Origin: Candidatus Freyarchaeota archaeon | Lineage (GTDB): Archaea > Asgardarchaeota > Jordiarchaeia > Jordiarchaeales > Jordiarchaeaceae | DNA: 64,000 nt | Assembly: GCA_030587365.1 (NCBI GenBank) | Contig: JAUQZE010000050.1 | Location: forward strand, 24,451-88,450 | Reading direction: 5' to 3' | Shown: piece after piece, positions 53,123 through 63,212 of the stretch | Layout: each line of letters begins with the position of its first letter | Position numbering within the stretch: position 1 is the first letter of the stretch | Program-made: the position numbers and the translations under genes | The notes under the pieces: generated by a model | Database searches by the model: none | Seen by the model: only the letters and a program-made list of their open reading frames with translations | What the model was told of the DNA's origin: nothing

Positions 53123-53920
53123 TCTGTATTTCCTCATTAATTAGTTACGAAAAGTTGATTGGCTCATTTTTCGCCCGGTTCATTTAGAGTTTTGTATGCG
53201 ATATGTAGCTGCTAACTACATCCACCATGTTCCAAATCATCCTATTAGTTTAGTGTTTTTTAAGCTTTTTGTAATCATAGTTTTTTTAATGAGAATCTGT
53301 AAAGACCATTTTATTTTTTAGATAATTAGAATAATGATTAAATAGGGGGTGGGCAACACCAGTTTTTAATTCTGATAAAAGTATTAACCGGATGCGCCGA
53401 GAAGGGTGGTAAAATTAGTTTGGGGGAGAAGAGAGGTGTGGAGAAAAAACTATGCGTATCTCAGCGCATCCTTCGCGTAGACAGAAAGAGGAAAGGTATA
53501 AAGACATTGTGGTAAAACTATCCGCTATAATTCTGTGCAAAAATTTCTTTGAATATTTGTAAATGAAAACCTGATTTTATCTTTATTTTTTAGTTAAAAG
53601 AATAAAGTCGATTATTACAATGGACTAGGGGCGCTCTGAGATTGTTTCCTATCGTTCAAGTTTAATATTCCTAAAATGGTAGGCTTTTAGCCAGTAAAGA
53701 TGCATCAATGGTAAAGATAATAAGAATTCGATTTCTTAGATTACATATATAAAGCGGAAATGAACGGAAATTTTGAGGTCTAGTAGCTCTGACGTCAGAA
53801 TCAGTTCAAGGTGCTTTTAAAGGAGTGAAAATTTGAATCCCTTCAAGTGTTAGCATTAAATTCTGGTAATGCTATGTGTTATCTTAGTATAATGTCTATG
53901 TTGTTGTGGAGGCCGTATAG
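53123..53920. other. 800-base region without a protein gene
   Basis: No convincing ORF. It contains the stable hairpin listed at 53390-53471 and, near its end, AT-rich promoter-like sequence (ACATATATAAAG at 53744-53755) and the GGAGG SD of the TPR gene. Confidence 0.5.
53390..53471 (+). ncRNA. Candidate structured RNA (long-stem hairpin)
   Basis: GGATGCGCCGAGA (53390-53402) pairs with TCTCAGCGCATCC (53459-53471), a 13-base stem with one mismatch. The loop is purine-rich, with GGTGG and GGGGGAGAAGAGAGG. A second, overlapping pairing joins CTATGCG (53450-53456) and CGCGTAG (53474-53480), so two conformations are possible. It is GC-rich against an AT-rich background. No known RNA family is recognised; the strand is not certain. 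Confidence 0.35.
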
Positions 53921-55489
53921 TTGAGTGAGACAGAAATACTGGAAAAAGCTGAGAAAGCAGAAAAAGCGGGTGATTGCGCCCTCGCCAGTGAACTCTACTT
54001 GAAAGCAGGTAATGCTTTTCAAGAAGTGGGAAACCTTAACAAGTCCCGTGAGTGCTACGTCAAGGCAGCGATAAACGGAGCAGAAGGGGTTGCAGAAAAG
54101 GGCAAAACCGATAAACCCGGGCTCTGCTATTTCAACGCGGGTTTAGCTTTCAGCAAGCTCGACCGTCCAGAGAAGGCGGTGGGCTGTTTTGAGAGTGCCA
54201 TAAAAAACGCTAAGGATGAGCCCTGGGTAGGGATGGCTTATTTCCAGTTGGGTGTCGCCTATGACCTTCTCGGGGAAAGGGAGAAGTCTGTAGATAGGCA
54301 TGAAAAGGCGGTATCGTATTTTTTAAAGGCGGATAACACAAAGATGGTGGGTTTATCTTACCTGAGCATCGCCATGCGGTATTTCCTCCTCAAAAAGTAT
54401 AAGGAGTCGATAAAGTCCTGTGAGAGAGCGGTTACCTATCTTGAGAGAGTCCAGGCGGAGAGTTATGTTGGAGACTGCTACTACTATATGGGTTACTCCA
54501 ATCAGAAATTGGACAATAACATCGCAGCGATTGATTGGTTAAAGAGAGCGGTTACCTACTATGAAAAGACTGGGCGTCAGGACAGAATTGCGGCGTGTTA
54601 TGCTCAGATAGGTTACTGCTACGGAGAATTAGAGGACTATCAAAAGATGCTTGAGTATTCTCAGAAGGCGATTGAAATTTTAGAAGAAAAGGGTGATAGA
54701 GCGACCCTAGCGAGTAGTTATGTGAACGCTGCCCGGGCTCAAATAAAACGGGGTGATAAAAAGGGTGCGGCGGAGCATCTAAAGAAAGCAATACCCGTTT
54801 TAGAAAGTCTACAAAACCGGGAGAGCTTAGTCTACTCTTATGTTCAACTGGTAAATATTTACGATGAGCAGGGAATGTACCAAGAGATGCTGGAACAGTT
54901 AGAGAAAAGTATTCCTTTGATGGAGGGAGAACCACCCCAAACACTTGGGAACTGGTATTATAAAATTGGTAGAGCCTACAATGAAATTAAAATCCACGAC
55001 CAGGCACTCGAGGCCTATATAAAGGCTCTCGAAGCATACACGCAGACTGGTGATGAGGAGAGTATGGGAAATGCTCAGATGAACATCGGCGGGCAATTAA
55101 TTCATCTTCAAAGACCCCGGGAAGCAATCACTCATTTTGACGAGGCTATAAAACACTTCGAGAAAATAGAGGAGAACCAGAAAATGGGACGCTGCTACTA
55201 CAACATTTCATTAGCCTATATAAGAATGGAAAAGTACAAGGAGTCTCTGAAACCCTCGGAAGAAACACTAAAGTACGCGAAAAAAGTCAAAGACAACGAG
55301 ATCGCCGCCGCGACACTGTACAACACCGGAAACGTATACATCAAACTAAACGAACCAAAGAAAGCGATAAGGTACATGGAAGAGGCAGCGAAAATTTACC
55401 AACAGCTCGGAAACCGAGAAAAAGTGATGAAATGCTCAGAAAAAATAAAGAGAATAAAAATGGGAGTCTTTTTACCAGACATACCATAA
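53921..55489 (+). CDS. Soluble TPR-repeat protein
   Basis: 522 residues made of about 12 tetratricopeptide repeats, with signs such as AYFQLGVAYDLLGEREKSVD and AATLYNTGNVYIKLNEPKKA. No signal peptide, membrane segment or added enzymatic domain is visible. The repeats resemble alpha-SNAP/Rapsyn-like TPR arrays and probably scaffold other proteins. TTG 53921 follows GGAGG. Confidence 0.85.
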   Translation: MSETEILEKAEKAEKAGDCALASELYLKAGNAFQEVGNLNKSRECYVKAAINGAEGVAEKGKTDKPGLCYFNAGLAFSKLDRPEKAVGCFESAIKNAKDEPWVGMAYFQLGVAYDLLGEREKSVDRHEKAVSYFLKADNTKMVGLSYLSIAMRYFLLKKYKESIKSCERAVTYLERVQAESYVGDCYYYMGYSNQKLDNNIAAIDWLKRAVTYYEKTGRQDRIAACYAQIGYCYGELEDYQKMLEYSQKAIEILEEKGDRATLASSYVNAARAQIKRGDKKGAAEHLKKAIPVLESLQNRESLVYSYVQLVNIYDEQGMYQEMLEQLEKSIPLMEGEPPQTLGNWYYKIGRAYNEIKIHDQALEAYIKALEAYTQTGDEESMGNAQMNIGGQLIHLQRPREAITHFDEAIKHFEKIEENQKMGRCYYNISLAYIRMEKYKESLKPSEETLKYAKKVKDNEIAAATLYNTGNVYIKLNEPKKAIRYMEEAAKIYQQLGNREKVMKCSEKIKRIKMGVFLPDIP

Positions 55490-55530
55490 GGGGATAAACG
55501 GAAAAATGCAGTAGACTTGTATTACTGCGT

Positions 55531-55797
55531 TTATCCGCCCCCCACCGGGGGAAATATAGCCACCACGTCCTCACTTTCAAGTTTTGTTTTTAGCCCCTGC
55601 TCAAAATCAATATCACGGCCGTTGTGTAGAATTTTGAAAAATTTTCTTATTTTCCCATCATCGAAAATAGCATTCCTGAACTGGTCTCCGTACATTTCAA
55701 CCAGTTTGTTGAGAAGCAACTCAATATTTTGGGCTTCTACTTCTGCCTCCTTGGCCTTCGTGATTTCTCTCAGATTGGCGAAAAATTTTACCCGCAA
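55531..55797 (-). CDS. MoaD/ThiS-family sulfur carrier protein
   Basis: About 88 residues. It begins LRVKFFANLREITK and ends FPPVGGG with the C-terminal Gly-Gly that is adenylated and thiocarboxylated in MoaD/ThiS and archaeal SAMP proteins. The role is sulfur donation to molybdopterin, tungstopterin or tRNA, or ubiquitin-like tagging. TTG 55797 has AGGTGG 6-7 bases upstream; GTG 55809 is in frame. No moaE or thiF gene adjoins. Confidence 0.88.
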   Translation of the reverse strand: MRVKFFANLREITKAKEAEVEAQNIELLLNKLVEMYGDQFRNAIFDDGKIRKFFKILHNGRDIDFEQGLKTKLESEDVVAIFPPVGGG

Positions 55798-56093
55798 ATC
55801 TAATTCCACCTACACGCGGCAGCTCATCTAGTTTATGTAATCAGAAAGGTATTTTCCATTAAAAATAATATCCCTAGAAATAATTTAAAATAATATCTCC
55901 AAGCAATTATAGAAACAATTAGGAACACTAAAAATTCTCTTATGTTGAACTGGCCCTTGGAGTGATAGGGGAGAAGGAACAAAAAGAATAAAGAAGGAAG
56001 CTGAGGAACTGAAGCCCAAGTTCACCATGGTTCACTACTGTTCATAAAAATTGAGTTAAAAGATATCTCTAAAAAGGGGGAATTGGGATTTTT

Positions 56094-57911
56094 TCACTCG
56101 TACTTTTTGAGTTTGGATATTCCGATGCGTAGCGAGAGATAGGCGGCTGCAATTCCTAGTGCTGCTGATGCGGCGGTTCCCAGAACTGAAAGCATTGTGT
56201 TTATGTTGAGTTGTGCAAAGGTTAATACGAATATCGGAGTCTGGACCATCCAAATTAATTGGCTTGATATACTTAAAAATTGGGGTATACTAAACAATAT
56301 GCTTAGGGTTGATATTGAGAAAATTATATTTAGTATCCAGGGGAAGACGGCGAATAGGATGATTAATCCTTCTATGACGAAGGCTATCACAGTGTATATT
56401 AGGAAGTTTATTAGGTGGCCGCTGCTCTGTTCTTTAAACACTGGGCGGGCGCAGTATATCCCCAGCGCAATGGCAGAGCTTATAGTGGTCATAAAGAGCA
56501 TCGCTGGTATTATCCTTAGTATTTCAGAAAATGTCGAACCTAGTGTAAATTGGAAGAGCACTGCTAAAAATATACCCAGTGGTAGACCAATTATGAGCAT
56601 CTCTAAAAGTTTTGAGTAAACCAGCCTCTGCACTCCTCCGGGTGCTTTTTTATAGGTCCAGAATAAATCTCTTTGTTTAACCGTCATCTGACTCGCTTCC
56701 ATTAGTGCTATTATTGCAGCTGCTAAAAGTATGTAGATGGAGGCGACCATGGGCATCACGAGAACTGCGCCCAAGTTGGATGCGGGTAGAAAGCTGTTGC
56801 TAAATCCTAGGGAATTGAAGAAATAGAGTATGAATGGAAATATCAAGATGCTAGCCATTCTGGCTATGCTGTCTAGGCTTCTTGAGAACTCTTTCAACTG
56901 TACAGCGGTGATTGCGCCTAGCGGTGAGGGAATTGCTCGTCTCACAGCTCTGAAGAACCAGTTTTCTTTTTCAATGGTTTTGACTTCACTCACGGATATT
57001 TCGAATCTAAAAAGTCTGTCTGAAACTTTTATCCCTACGACGAAAACCAAAACCACGAATATTGAAAGCAGAGCTAAGCTGACATTGAGACCTGGTTGAA
57101 GAGGTATGTAGTAATAGAAAGAGTATATTCCTAGAGTATTTGTAAATTTTACCAAGTTGGTGCCACTTACTGCAATAAATATTATGTTGGTCACCCATGT
57201 TGTCGGTGAAAAAGTCCAATTAAGGGATGAAGACTGGGAGGATAAAAGAATAAAATAGGAAAAACCAAAAAGCATCCCGACCATTCCGAGTATAGCCTTT
57301 CCAATGTCCTTAATGCGGGGGGAAACATCGCTCTTAGTTTGTATGTATGAAGATAATAAGACTCCAACCCAAATGCCTACCAGTGCTGGAAGAGTGGCTG
57401 CAAAGACCATGATAAAAGGTGTAGCTAAGCTGTTTAAGCCGTGTTCTATAAAAGCCGGGAAGAACATTACAGAAGCGAATAAGAGGTATAAGGGTATGAA
57501 AAACAGATTTGCTACAAATCGGCCGAACAAGATGTCCCTCGATCTCAGTGGGCTCGCCAAAATTATATCCTTGCTTACAACCTCTGTTTCTCTGAATACG
57601 TTCCCAACAGAGCCCATTATGGGCATCATGAACCCCAAGATTCCCAAAAATTGACTCATTAGAAGTGTCATGTCAACATTACCAAACGAGAATCCAATTT
57701 CGCTAACGTACCCGTACACATAAAAAAGATAATTTTTCACTGCGTCTTCGATGAGGACATTAATATGTATTTGGTTTGCGAGATAAATAACAATCGCAAA
57801 GGCTATGGCGGGCAAAGCAACCAGAATTATGGGAATTGCTTTTCTTAACCTCCTGCCCCAAGAGGTCATGAGGCGGTACTCATTCTTGGCGACCACGTAC
57901 CATTTTTGCAT
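56094..57911 (-). CDS. ABC transporter permease, two related membrane halves
   Basis: 605 residues with about 12 predicted transmembrane segments in two sets (residues 25-300 and 345-595) separated by a basic linker (RRAIPSPLGAITAVQLKEFS). The first half has the ABC-2-type block ETEVVSKDIILASPLRSRDI after TM2. It probably exports a substrate or lipid together with the ATPase, whose stop is 15 bases upstream. ATG 57911 follows GGGAGG. Confidence 0.88.
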   Translation of the reverse strand: MQKWYVVAKNEYRLMTSWGRRLRKAIPIILVALPAIAFAIVIYLANQIHINVLIEDAVKNYLFYVYGYVSEIGFSFGNVDMTLLMSQFLGILGFMMPIMGSVGNVFRETEVVSKDIILASPLRSRDILFGRFVANLFFIPLYLLFASVMFFPAFIEHGLNSLATPFIMVFAATLPALVGIWVGVLLSSYIQTKSDVSPRIKDIGKAILGMVGMLFGFSYFILLSSQSSSLNWTFSPTTWVTNIIFIAVSGTNLVKFTNTLGIYSFYYYIPLQPGLNVSLALLSIFVVLVFVVGIKVSDRLFRFEISVSEVKTIEKENWFFRAVRRAIPSPLGAITAVQLKEFSRSLDSIARMASILIFPFILYFFNSLGFSNSFLPASNLGAVLVMPMVASIYILLAAAIIALMEASQMTVKQRDLFWTYKKAPGGVQRLVYSKLLEMLIIGLPLGIFLAVLFQFTLGSTFSEILRIIPAMLFMTTISSAIALGIYCARPVFKEQSSGHLINFLIYTVIAFVIEGLIILFAVFPWILNIIFSISTLSILFSIPQFLSISSQLIWMVQTPIFVLTFAQLNINTMLSVLGTAASAALGIAAAYLSLRIGISKLKKYE

Positions 57912-57926
57912 AGTCCTCCTCCCTTT

Positions 57927-58691
57927 TTAGGCTCTCCATTCCAAGAGGTCCTTTTCTACGGCTTCTTTCCCAATGATTTTGAGATAGGCTTTCTCTAGGC
58001 TTTTTGTTTTAGTTTCCTTAAGTATTTCTTCAAGAGTGCCCACTGTTTTTATTGTACCTTGATCAATGACTGCGATTCTTTCACACATCTCCTCAGCAAA
58101 GCCGAGCATATGAGTACACACAAAGAAGGTTTTCTTAGCCTCGGAGACCAGAAGCTTAAGCATATCCTTCACCATTCGCGCCGAGGCGGGGTCGAGCGCC
58201 GCTATGGGCTCATCCAAGAAGATTATTTTGGGATCCGTGATCAGCGTGGATGCGAGTAGTACTTTTTGCTTCATGCCTTTGCTGAAGCCCTCAAGCAGGT
58301 CGTTTTCACGATTCTTGAGTTCAAAGAGTTCAAGAATCTCATCTATGCTATTGTAGAGATTATTGTGAGGAACATCGTAAAGGTCTCCCATGAATTCCAG
58401 GAACTCTTTGGCTGTTAACTTCTCATATAATCCAGGGGACTCTGGAAGGAGACCGGTGATTCTCTTCACATTGTCTGGTTCTTTCAATATGTCAAAGCCC
58501 CCCACCTTGGCTGTGCCTTCCGTGGGTCTCAATATACAGTTCAGCAGGCGAACAGTTGTCGTTTTACCGGCGCCATTAGGTCCGAGTATTCCGAAGGTTT
58601 CCCCATTCTCTACCTGTAGGTTTAATTTATTAACCGCGACTATTTCCCTAAATTTTTTGGTTAAATCCATTGTCTCTATTGCTAACCTCAT
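57927..58691 (-). CDS. ABC transporter ATP-binding protein
   Basis: 254 residues with all ABC motifs: Walker A GPNGAGKTTTVR near residue 38, Q-loop LLPESPG near 78, signature GFSKGMKQK near 140, Walker B IIFLDEPIAALDP near 157 and an H-loop CTHMLG near 191. CcmA/ABC-2 exporter type. It forms a two-gene operon with the permease downstream. Confidence 0.93.
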   Translation of the reverse strand: MRLAIETMDLTKKFREIVAVNKLNLQVENGETFGILGPNGAGKTTTVRLLNCILRPTEGTAKVGGFDILKEPDNVKRITGLLPESPGLYEKLTAKEFLEFMGDLYDVPHNNLYNSIDEILELFELKNRENDLLEGFSKGMKQKVLLASTLITDPKIIFLDEPIAALDPASARMVKDMLKLLVSEAKKTFFVCTHMLGFAEEMCERIAVIDQGTIKTVGTLEEILKETKTKSLEKAYLKIIGKEAVEKDLLEWRA

Positions 58692-59145
58692 AACTCTTTA
58701 CCTCTATTGCCCTGCGGATTCATTAGAATTAACATCTTGAATTTTTAAAAATGTTTGGTTAAGCATTATTCTCTATAATAGTTAACGAGTCCCAATCTTC
58801 CGATTTTCGATGTCAAAACTTACTCGAGAGACTTATGTTATTGGATTGAGTAAATTATATAAATTTATCTAAAGAGGTAGATGAAAACATAAATGAAAAG
58901 TGTTATCCGAGTTGCGAGCTTGTCCTCTATTTTCTTAAACCTTCTACCATACCTTTGAAAGAAAAATATATTCTAAAAATAATAGGAGTGTGACTCAATT
59001 CGAAATTTGTATACATAGAAGGTTTCTGTGACACGTATAATTCCCTGGGTTCTACCACTAGAAAAGTAACTTAAGTGAGAAGTGGATGCCAGTTAATGTT
59101 TCTATTATTCGTTCGTAGTAGTATTACATTTAAAATTCAAATATT
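58692..59145. other. Intergenic region, possible decayed coding relic
   Basis: AT-rich, with the promoter of the ABC operon near its left end. On the minus strand, 58960-58868 stays open and reads FQRYGRRFKKIEDKLATRIT, protein-like text without identity, perhaps the tail of a lost transposase. Nothing else stands out. Confidence 0.3.
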
Positions 59146-61485
59146 TCAGTATTTGGTAAGCCAGACGGAGTCAAAGGTGTACCCACTTATATCCTTAGCT
59201 TCAAGATAAAGTGTACCATTTTGAAAAACATTTATCAAAGTAAAGTGCAGAGTCGAATTACCCCAAGCACTATACGGCTGTTCTTCATAATTGTGCGGAG
59301 GAGCTCCCCAGCGTCCAGTGGTTAAGTACATTGTACCATTTTCATATAAAGGTACAACAGTGTTGTTGTACATAGGTAGGGTTCGATGATAATGATGCGT
59401 GTGTCCCTGAATAACGATGTCCACGTGATATTCGTCGAATAATTGCACCCATGGCTGAAGAAAGGTAGCGTTCTCATGCCCTCCGCTAAAATAAACGTTT
59501 GTGTGAAACATAACAATTTTCCACATATTTTGAGGAGTAGAGGCTAAAACATTTTCAAGCCAGATGGCTTGTTCTGAAATCTGATCTTGCGCTTCGCTGT
59601 TGAGAACTATAATCCGTAGATCTGGTCCCCAGTCTAGGTAGTACCATTGTTCGTTTTCCGGTAGTGCGAACTGTTCATAATAGTTGGTTGCGTTGTTTTC
59701 ATGGTTGCCCAAACATGGGATAACTGGGATGGTAAGACCGTTGTCGCCTATCCAGTTGTCGTTTACATCAGTAAACCATGAGTCCCATTGACTCTGCACC
59801 TTGCCGTCGTCAACCATGTCGCCACAATGCATTACAAAAGAAGCATTGAAATAACTCATCGCCTGAGAAACTAAGGTTCGATCAGCCGGATAAGTTCGCG
59901 AGTCGCCCCCCGCCACAAACTTGAAGTCGGAAACTGAGCTAGGCGCTGTCTTAAAGGAACGCTCTCCGCTGTAATTTCCAGCCCCACCACAAATGAAGTA
60001 GTACGTTGTATCGGGGATTAAGTCAGTAAGTTCAACTTGGTGGATGTACCCTGAAGCACCGCTGTAGGTGAAATTAGAACCTATAGTTGAATTAGGATAT
60101 AACGAAGGATTCCCACCGTGAGACACGGTATCGTACAAAACGGTATCACCTGCTGTAGAAGTGACTGATTGCCACATTATGGTTATGGTGGATGATGGTG
60201 GAATGCTTGGGTATGTTAAGCGTATGTTTTTAGGCTTATCTAAGATGGGATTCTTGTTAAGCCAAACATCGTCGAAGGTGTACTCACTTAAGTCTTTAGC
60301 TTCAAGATGAAGTGTTCCATTTTGAAAAACACTTATCAAAGTAAAGTGGAGGGTCGTACTTCCATTAGCACTGTACGGCTGTGGAACATAATTGTGCAGT
60401 GGAGCTCCCCAGCCGCCAGTGGTTAAGTACATTGTACCCTGTTGATACGAAGAAACATTATTGTTGTTGTACATGGGTACAGTTCGATGATAATGATGTG
60501 TGTGTCCTTGAATAACTATGTCCACGTGATACTGGTCGAATAATTGCACCCACGGCTGAAGATCAGTAGCGTTTTCTGGGTGCTCCACACTGCTGGCGTA
60601 AACGTTTCGATGAAACATAACAATTTTCCAAGTATCTTGAGGCGTTGAGGCTAAAACACCATCAAGCCAGATGGCTTGTTCTGAAATCTGAGATGTGGCT
60701 TCGCTGTTGAGAATGATGATTCGTAGATTTGGTCCCCAATCGAGGTAGTACCATTGTTCGTTTCCTTTTAGTGCGAACTGTTCATAATAGTTGGTTGCAT
60801 TGTTTTCATGGTTACCCAAACAGGGAACAACAGGGATGGTTAAACCGTTGTCACCTATCCACTTGTCGTTTACGTCAGTAAACCATGAGTCCCATTGACT
60901 CTGGATTGTGCCGTTATCAACCATGTCAGCGCTGTGCATTACAAAGGAAGGATTGGTATGGCTCATTGCTCGTGAAACTAGGGTTCGATAAGCCAGATTG
61001 GTTCGCGAGTCGCCCCCCGCCACAAACTTGAAGTCAACATTAGGCGAGTTAGGCGCTGTTTTAAAGAAACGCTCTCCGCTATATTTCCCCGGTCCCCCGC
61101 AAATGAAATAGTACCTGTTGTCTGGGGTTAAATTAGTGAGTTCAACTTGGTGGATGTACCCTGAAGCGCCAGCGTAGGTGTAATTAGAACCCGTAGCGTT
61201 ATAAGGGTATAGCGAAGGATTCCCACCATGAGATGAAGTATCGTACAAAACGTTGTCGCCTGATGTGGAAGTTTGTGTCTGCCAGGTGATGGTTACGTTA
61301 TACGCGGGATCATCTTGGTATGTCAAGTGTATGTTTTTAGGGTTATCTACAATCGGACTTACTCCTATGGGCGGAACTAGAATCGGGGTAGGTGGAGGAC
61401 GTAGCAACTGAACAAGCAGAAAGGGCAAGGACAGCGCTACGAGAGAGATTAACAACAGCACGATAACAAGTTTTCTTTGGTTCAT
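59146..61485 (-). CDS. Secreted double purple-acid-phosphatase-like protein
   Basis: 779 residues with an N-terminal signal or anchor (LVIVLLLISLVALSLPFLLV). Two tandem copies follow, each a fibronectin-like N domain (ITWQTQTSTSGDNVLYDT) plus a metallophosphoesterase. Metal motifs are GGDSR, SADMVD in copy 1 and CGDMVDD in copy 2, CLGNHENN, MFHRN or MFHTN, and QGHTHHYHRT. Copy 1 has Ala in place of the Gly in GDMVD but keeps the Asp and all other ligands. It presumably frees phosphate outside the cell. Confidence 0.9.
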   Translation of the reverse strand: MNQRKLVIVLLLISLVALSLPFLLVQLLRPPPTPILVPPIGVSPIVDNPKNIHLTYQDDPAYNVTITWQTQTSTSGDNVLYDTSSHGGNPSLYPYNATGSNYTYAGASGYIHQVELTNLTPDNRYYFICGGPGKYSGERFFKTAPNSPNVDFKFVAGGDSRTNLAYRTLVSRAMSHTNPSFVMHSADMVDNGTIQSQWDSWFTDVNDKWIGDNGLTIPVVPCLGNHENNATNYYEQFALKGNEQWYYLDWGPNLRIIILNSEATSQISEQAIWLDGVLASTPQDTWKIVMFHRNVYASSVEHPENATDLQPWVQLFDQYHVDIVIQGHTHHYHRTVPMYNNNNVSSYQQGTMYLTTGGWGAPLHNYVPQPYSANGSTTLHFTLISVFQNGTLHLEAKDLSEYTFDDVWLNKNPILDKPKNIRLTYPSIPPSSTITIMWQSVTSTAGDTVLYDTVSHGGNPSLYPNSTIGSNFTYSGASGYIHQVELTDLIPDTTYYFICGGAGNYSGERSFKTAPSSVSDFKFVAGGDSRTYPADRTLVSQAMSYFNASFVMHCGDMVDDGKVQSQWDSWFTDVNDNWIGDNGLTIPVIPCLGNHENNATNYYEQFALPENEQWYYLDWGPDLRIIVLNSEAQDQISEQAIWLENVLASTPQNMWKIVMFHTNVYFSGGHENATFLQPWVQLFDEYHVDIVIQGHTHHYHRTLPMYNNTVVPLYENGTMYLTTGRWGAPPHNYEEQPYSAWGNSTLHFTLINVFQNGTLYLEAKDISGYTFDSVWLTKY

Positions 61486-61695
61486 CTACTATCAGTTCCT
61501 AGAAATAGATGTCCCTAAGTTAACAGAGTTATAAGAAACATTAAAATTTTGTGTAACCGGCAGGGATTGCAAAGAAGTTTCCACACGGGTAAGAGAAATG
61601 TTTTGGAAATGCTTCAATCACCAAAAATTGAGATATGATGTATTTAATTCTTTATGGATGAGTTGTTTCAATTGTTAGAAAATTTCTTGTCTTGG

Positions 61696-62445
61696 TTAGG
61701 TGTTTTTTACTATCCAGTCTGTTACGGCTTTCATGGCGTCTTCATTGTTTCTAATCACGTGGTCTGCGTTTTTGAAGATTAGAATTTTTTTGGGTTCCTT
61801 AGCGTTCTCGTATAGCTCGTAGGCGCTTTGAACGGGGACAACCTCGTCTTGGTCTCCGTGAATAATGAGGACTGGTCTGGGTGAAATCTTTCCCGCCCAG
61901 TTGAGGGGGTTTAGTTTCTGCAAGTCGGTTCTTACTTCTTTACGGGTTTTCTCAACATTAGTTATCCTCAATATTTCGGATTTTTTTGCGTATTTGATTC
62001 CTTCTTCTATTACTCGCATTTTTGTTAAATCTGAGGGACTTGAACAGCTTGCAAAGGCCTTAATTCTTGAATCATGGGCTACCACTGACCAGGAAACAAA
62101 TGCGCCGCCGCTGAAGCTCATGAGACCCAACCTTCTGGGATCAAGGCGTGGAGAGGATGCCAGATAGGATATGGCATCAGAAACGTTACGGGACCAGCCA
62201 GAAAAACTGAATTCGCCTTCGCTTCCGCTAGTTCCTTGTAAATTGAAAATCAGGGCGGCGTATCCTCTCTCACAAAACTTCTCGGCTAGAGCGGGATACC
62301 TCTTTTCCTCAACAGGCTTGTTGTCCCTGGGAATTCCGTGGCAGATACAAACTCCTGGAATCTGTTTAGGAGCTTCGGGAAAAAATAACGTGCCTCCTAA
62401 GCGTACTCCGCTACTTAGAATGGAAATCTTTTCGCTCTTAATCAT
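61696..62445 (-). CDS. Alpha/beta hydrolase (dienelactone hydrolase/S9-like)
   Basis: 249 residues from ATG 62445. Motifs are CHGIPRDN near the N terminus, nucleophile LMSFSGGAF near residue 110, acidic HGDQDEVVP near 197 and His in NADHVIRN near 229. This is a lipase- or acyl-peptidase-like hydrolase. ATG 62466 would add seven residues. Confidence 0.88.
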   Translation of the reverse strand: MIKSEKISILSSGVRLGGTLFFPEAPKQIPGVCICHGIPRDNKPVEEKRYPALAEKFCERGYAALIFNLQGTSGSEGEFSFSGWSRNVSDAISYLASSPRLDPRRLGLMSFSGGAFVSWSVVAHDSRIKAFASCSSPSDLTKMRVIEEGIKYAKKSEILRITNVEKTRKEVRTDLQKLNPLNWAGKISPRPVLIIHGDQDEVVPVQSAYELYENAKEPKKILIFKNADHVIRNNEDAMKAVTDWIVKNT

Positions 62446-62568
62446 GTCAGGACCCGCCTTAAGCAACGTGGCTTCGCGGATAGAATAATTTATAATTTCA
62501 AACTTCCTAAATTATTATAGGATATAATGTTAGGGATTATAATATTTTATCTTTAGGAGAGGGCAAAA

Positions 62569-63102
62569 ATTACATCCATTTATGTTGAGGAAGCCCCATT
62601 CTCAAGGGTGTTCGCGTATAGGATAATTTTAATCATTTTCCTCAGTGTAATAGTATTCGGTATTCTCGTATCCTCTTTGGGCCAATTCTCCCTTGGACAG
62701 TTATTCAGCCGATCCCTAAGCACTGTTCAATTATTAGGTCTAATATACTTAGCCGTAATGACTTTTCTAATTTACATAGGAATCGTTTACTACAAGTTTA
62801 GATACGTGGTTAGGAGAGACGGATTGCAGATCATATTGTTTCCCTTCACCCTAACAATCTATTATGATACAATATACGAAATCGATTTAAGGCCATCCAA
62901 AAGGGTAGAAGTCCCCCCAGGCTGGGGTCTTAGACTCTGGGGAAACTCCCTGTTTGCTACTACCGGTACAAAACCGTGTTTATACATAAAAAGAATGGAA
63001 GGCATTGTCAAAGAATTCTATCTATCCTCAGCAGACCCGGAAAATCTAGTATCAAGAATCAAAATTAATATGAAAAAGTATTTCGCCCCCCGAAAAACCT
63101 AA
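62569..63102 (+). CDS. Small membrane protein with PH-like C-terminal domain; apparent ATT start
   Basis: From ATT 62569 the product reads (M)TSIYVEEAPFSRVFAYRIIL, then a second hydrophobic segment (LLGLIYLAVMTFLIYIGIVY), then a bacterial-PH-like beta domain with FRYVVRRDGLQIILFPFTLT. AGGAGAGGG ends 5 bases before ATT, while the first conventional start, GTG 62608, has only a weak CAAGG adjacent to it and would delete a plausible cytosolic N terminus. Function unknown. Confidence 0.65.
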   Translation: MTSIYVEEAPFSRVFAYRIILIIFLSVIVFGILVSSLGQFSLGQLFSRSLSTVQLLGLIYLAVMTFLIYIGIVYYKFRYVVRRDGLQIILFPFTLTIYYDTIYEIDLRPSKRVEVPPGWGLRLWGNSLFATTGTKPCLYIKRMEGIVKEFYLSSADPENLVSRIKINMKKYFAPRKT

Positions 63103-63212
63103 AAAACAGTGGACTCGGTCAAAAAATCAGAACCACTCTACCACACGTTAATAAATGAGTTAATCGGAAATCTAATATCATTCCTTTTTAATGGCTGAGG
63201 AGCTGATAAGCT

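Noticed and set aside
58868..58960. Minus-strand open text resembling the tail of a transposase
   Set aside because: Too short and too weakly similar to name; kept only as a remark on the gap.
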